This document shows, in pieces, positions 61,208-64,000 of a DNA stretch of 64,000 nt (positions are counted from its first letter, which is position 1; each line of letters starts with the position of its first letter). Position numbers and translations under genes: made by a program. The stretch is taken from positions 124,001-188,000 of the forward strand of contig NZ_BMVL01000011.1 of the NCBI RefSeq assembly GCF_014650695.1. The letters are read 5' to 3'. This stretch comes from Streptomyces avidinii. Lineage in GTDB: Bacteria > Actinomycetota > Actinomycetes > Streptomycetales > Streptomycetaceae. The notes under the pieces were generated by a model. The model was not told the origin of the DNA, did not search any database, and saw only the letters and a program-made list of their open reading frames with translations.

Positions 61208-62593
61208 TCAGCCGATGCCCCGCCAGCCCTGCGGGTCCACCCCGCCGGGCACCGGGGCGTCGGCATCGTACGGCTCACGGGTGAACACGAAGGACGCCAG
61301 GTCGAGATGGCTCACCGAGCCGTCCTCACGCCGCACCGCGCGGAGCGTCTCGCCGGCGTAGTAGCCGGAGAGCCCGGTCCAGGTGCCGTCCGGCTCGGCC
61401 CGGAAGCGAGCCGTGCGCCCGGTCGCGCCCACCGGTCCCAGCTCCAGCAGTCCGTCCGCCCCCAGGCGCACCACCTGGGCCGAAGTTCCCCAGTACCAGG
61501 GGCCGCACACCTCCAGCGGCACCCGGTCCGACTCCAGGAACGGCCGCCAGGGCCGCGGGAAGCGCGGCTCGGCATCCGCCACGATCCCCACGAGATCCGC
61601 GGCCACCGTCGAGGCCGGCAGCCCCGACGTGCAGTTCGCCAGCACCACGGCCGCCACGTCGTCGGCCTCGCTCAGCCACAGGCCCGCAACGAAGCCGGGC
61701 AGCGATCCGCTGTGCCCCACGAGCCGGCGGGCGCCGACGGCCATCAGCTGCATGCCCAATCCGTAGCCCATCTCGGCGAGGCCGGGCTCCGGGGGAGCGG
61801 CCGCCGTGCGCATCTCCCGTACGGACTCGGCGCACAGGACCCGCTCGTCACCCCGCAGGAGGAAGTCGGCGAACCGCGCCAGGTCCAGCGTCGTGGACCA
61901 CAGCCGGCCGGCGGCGGCCATGAGACCCAGGTCCTCCAGCGGCTCGGGCATCATCACGTCCGCCCAGGGATGCACCGCCCAGCCGCCCGCGTGCGGGGCC
62001 TGCGGCAGTCCGCTCGTACGCTCCAGCCCCAGGGGTTCCAGTACCTCGGCCCGCAGCACCTCTTCCCAGGGCTTTCCGCGCACCGCCTCGACCAGCGAAC
62101 CCAGCAGGGTGTAACCGGGGTTGGAATAGTGGTGCCTACTTCCCGGGGTGACCTTGAACGGCTCCTCCCCCAGCACGTCGGCGAGGCCGGGCCGCTGCTC
62201 ACCGGGGGTGCGCTCCCACCACTCCCCGGGCGTCTCCGCCGCCAATCCGCCTGTGTGGGAAAGCAGTTGCGCGACGGTCACCCCGCCGGCGCCGGTGCCC
62301 GGCAGGTGCTTGTCCAGGGGGTCCGTGAGCGAGAGCAGGCCCTCGTCCCGCAGCCTCATCACGAGGACCGCCGTGAAGGTCTTCGTGATCGACCCGATCC
62401 TGTACTGGACGTCGCCGTCCGGACCGTGCCCTTCGACCGAGGTCCGGGAGCCCTCCCAGACCACCTCGCCACCGCGCAGGACGGCCGCCACCACGGAAGG
62501 CGCCCGCCCTTCGCTCTGCGCGACGGCGATCCTGTGCCGCAGCGCGCGCCGCGTGGAAGGGAGAAGTTCCAGGTCCCCAGCAAGCTCATCCAT
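61208..62593 (-). CDS. Serine hydrolase of the beta-lactamase/penicillin-binding class C type
   Basis: 461 residues from the ATG at 62593. SxxK motif as SITK (near residue 67), YxN as YSN, and HxG as HSG, all expected of class C-type hydrolases. A C-terminal beta domain (residues 360-455) resembles lipocalin-like tails of some esterases. No signal peptide, so probably cytoplasmic; likely an esterase or D-amino-acid peptidase rather than a beta-lactamase. Confidence 0.88.
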   Translation of the reverse strand: MDELAGDLELLPSTRRALRHRIAVAQSEGRAPSVVAAVLRGGEVVWEGSRTSVEGHGPDGDVQYRIGSITKTFTAVLVMRLRDEGLLSLTDPLDKHLPGTGAGGVTVAQLLSHTGGLAAETPGEWWERTPGEQRPGLADVLGEEPFKVTPGSRHHYSNPGYTLLGSLVEAVRGKPWEEVLRAEVLEPLGLERTSGLPQAPHAGGWAVHPWADVMMPEPLEDLGLMAAAGRLWSTTLDLARFADFLLRGDERVLCAESVREMRTAAAPPEPGLAEMGYGLGMQLMAVGARRLVGHSGSLPGFVAGLWLSEADDVAAVVLANCTSGLPASTVAADLVGIVADAEPRFPRPWRPFLESDRVPLEVCGPWYWGTSAQVVRLGADGLLELGPVGATGRTARFRAEPDGTWTGLSGYYAGETLRAVRREDGSVSHLDLASFVFTREPYDADAPVPGGVDPQGWRGIG

Positions 62594-62602
62594 GATCGGA
62601 TG

Positions 62603-64000
62603 CTACGTGTTGGCCATGTCCACGAAGCGTGAATAGTGGCCCTGGAAGGCCACCGTGATCGTGGCCGTGGGGCCGTTACGGTGCTTCGCGACGATCAGGT
62701 CCGCCTCACCTGCGCGGGGGGACTCCTTCTCGTACGCGTCCTCGCGGTGCAGCAGGATCACCATGTCGGCGTCCTGCTCGATGGAGCCCGATTCACGCAG
62801 GTCGGAGACCATCGGCTTCTTGTCGGTGCGTTGCTCCGGACCACGGTTCAGCTGGGAGAGCGCGATCACGGGGACCTCGAGCTCCTTCGCCAGCAGCTTG
62901 AGGTTTCGGGACATGTCCGAGACCTCCTGCTGGCGGCTCTCGGGACGGCGCGAACCGCCCGACTGCATCAGCTGGAGGTAGTCGATGACCACGAGCGAGA
63001 GGTCGTTGCGCTGCTTGAGCCGGCGGCACTTGGCCCGGATCTCCATCATCGACAGGTTGGGGGAGTCGTCGATGTAGAGCGGCGCGGCCGAGACGTCCGG
63101 CATCCGGCGGGCCAGCCGGGTCCAGTCGTCGTCCGTCATCGTGCCGGAGCGCATGTGGTGGAGCGCCACCCGAGCCTCCGCCGAGAGCAGGCGCATGGCG
63201 ATCTCATTGCGCCCCATTTCGAGGGAGAAGATCACGCTCGGCAGGTTGCTCTTGATGGAGCAGGCCCGGGCGAAGTCCAGGGCGAGCGTGGACTTACCCA
63301 TGGCGGGACGGGCGGCGATGACGATCATCTGACCCGGGTGCAGACCGTTGGTCAGCGAGTCCAGGTCGGTGAAGCCGGTGGGGACGCCCGACATCTGGCC
63401 GCTGCGCGAGCCGATCGCCTCGATCTCGTCGAGGGCGCCCTCCATGATGTCGCCGAGCGGCAGGTAGTCCTCGGAGGTCCGCTGCTCGGTGACGGCGTAG
63501 ATCTCGGCCTGGGCGCTGTTGACGATCTCGTCGACGTCGCCGTCGGCCGCGTAGCCCATCTGCGTGATCTTCGTACCGGCCGCGACGAGGCGGCGCAGGA
63601 CGGCCCGCTCGTGGACGATCTCCGCGTAGTACTCGGCGTTCGCCGCCGTCGGGACGGACTGGACCAGGGTGTGCAGGTACGAGGCCCCGCCCACCTTGCT
63701 GATCTCGCCGCGCCGGGTCAGCTCGGCGCCGACGGTGATCGGGTCGGCCGGCTCGCCCTTGGCATACAGGTCGAGAATGGCCTGGTAGATCGTCTCGTGC
63801 GAGGGCCGGTAGAAGTCGTGGCCCTTGAGGACCTCGACGACGTCCGCGATGGCGTCCTTGGACAGCAGCATGCCGCCGAGCACCGACTGCTCGGCATCGA
63901 GGTCCTGCGGAGGGACGCGCTCGAAGCCGCCACCCCCGCCGGAGTCCCAGGAGCCGCCCTCGCGGCCCCGGTCGTGCTGTTCGTCCCCGCGGCCGCGGCC
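62603..64000 (-). CDS. dnaB: Replicative DNA helicase DnaB, 5' end outside window
   Basis: 466 codons visible; the start lies to the right of the window. The N-terminal part is Gly/Arg rich (GRGRGDEQHDRGREGG), followed by VPPQDLDAEQSVLGGMLL. Walker A ARPAMGKSTLALDFA, Walker B VVIDYLQLM, and DnaB C-terminal RREDAYEKESPRAGEADLI type segment. No intein is seen in the visible region. DnaB unwinds DNA at the replication fork. Confidence 0.97.
   Translation of the reverse strand, partial: GRGRGDEQHDRGREGGSWDSGGGGGFERVPPQDLDAEQSVLGGMLLSKDAIADVVEVLKGHDFYRPSHETIYQAILDLYAKGEPADPITVGAELTRRGEISKVGGASYLHTLVQSVPTAANAEYYAEIVHERAVLRRLVAAGTKITQMGYAADGDVDEIVNSAQAEIYAVTEQRTSEDYLPLGDIMEGALDEIEAIGSRSGQMSGVPTGFTDLDSLTNGLHPGQMIVIAARPAMGKSTLALDFARACSIKSNLPSVIFSLEMGRNEIAMRLLSAEARVALHHMRSGTMTDDDWTRLARRMPDVSAAPLYIDDSPNLSMMEIRAKCRRLKQRNDLSLVVIDYLQLMQSGGSRRPESRQQEVSDMSRNLKLLAKELEVPVIALSQLNRGPEQRTDKKPMVSDLRESGSIEQDADMVILLHREDAYEKESPRAGEADLIVAKHRNGPTATITVAFQGHYSRFVDMANT

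Overview
This is a high-G+C, gene-dense actinobacterial chromosome segment, almost certainly Streptomyces and close to the replication origin. The evidence is an ssgR-ssgA pair (sporulation regulators confined to sporulating actinomycetes), a Rex operator before cydAB-cydDC, a TTA (bldA-type) codon in one regulator, eight perfect copies of the ParB site GTTTCACGTGAAAC plus one variant, several intergenic groups of DnaA boxes, and dnaB at the right edge. Gene order matches my memory of the region around S. coelicolor SCO3911-SCO3970. I saw no insertion sequences, prophage, CRISPR array, tRNA or rRNA, so this is core chromosome rather than an island.

Layout. 1-3.9 kb: SpoIIE-type phosphatase (cut by the left edge), Xaa-Pro aminopeptidase, anti-sigma-like ATPase, a membrane protein. 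4-9.3 kb: extracytoplasmic copper operon (YcnI-like, Sco, PCuAC/ECuC, CopC-CopD fusion, Tat-exported DyP peroxidase DtpA). 9.3-12.9 kb: pheA, a DnaA-box cluster, serS, a HAD phosphatase. 13-15.4 kb: membrane protein and a two-component system. 15.4-19.6 kb, minus strand: rhomboid-like protein and two interleaved ABC exporters. 19.8-24.4 kb: four-gene operon (M24 hydrolase, EphD-like hydrolase-SDR fusion, ExxH metalloprotein, MerR regulator). 24.5-31.1 kb: aquaporin, RNA 2'-phosphotransferase, and an Hsp90-family protein translationally coupled to a very large TPR-like protein. 31.1-34.8 kb: F420-type oxidoreductase, HAD phosphatase, GAF-GAF histidine kinase.

34.9-41.2 kb: cydAB and a fused cydDC under a Rex operator. 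41.2-46.8 kb: cyclophilin-fold protein, hisC, LacI regulator, metallophosphatase, membrane protein. 46.9-50.4 kb: thiC with a TPP riboswitch, and a His-rich YibE/F permease. 50.4-52.7 kb: ssgA, ssgR, small membrane protein, cupin. 52.8-56.4 kb: holin-like protein, low-molecular-weight phosphatase, PLP lyase, TTA-containing LysR regulator, NUDIX hydrolase. 56.4-64 kb: globin-reductase, HAD phosphatase, two GNAT proteins, HTH_42 glycosylase-like protein, serine hydrolase, dnaB.

Working together. Copper delivery genes supply secreted or membrane cuproenzymes; cydABDC provides the low-oxygen oxidase. Superimposed on the genes is chromosome-organisation DNA: ParB sites lie inside coding sequence, at the ends of genes, and in divergent promoters, and DnaA boxes fill several intergenic gaps. 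The least described units are the Hsp90-TPR pair and the EphD-like operon.
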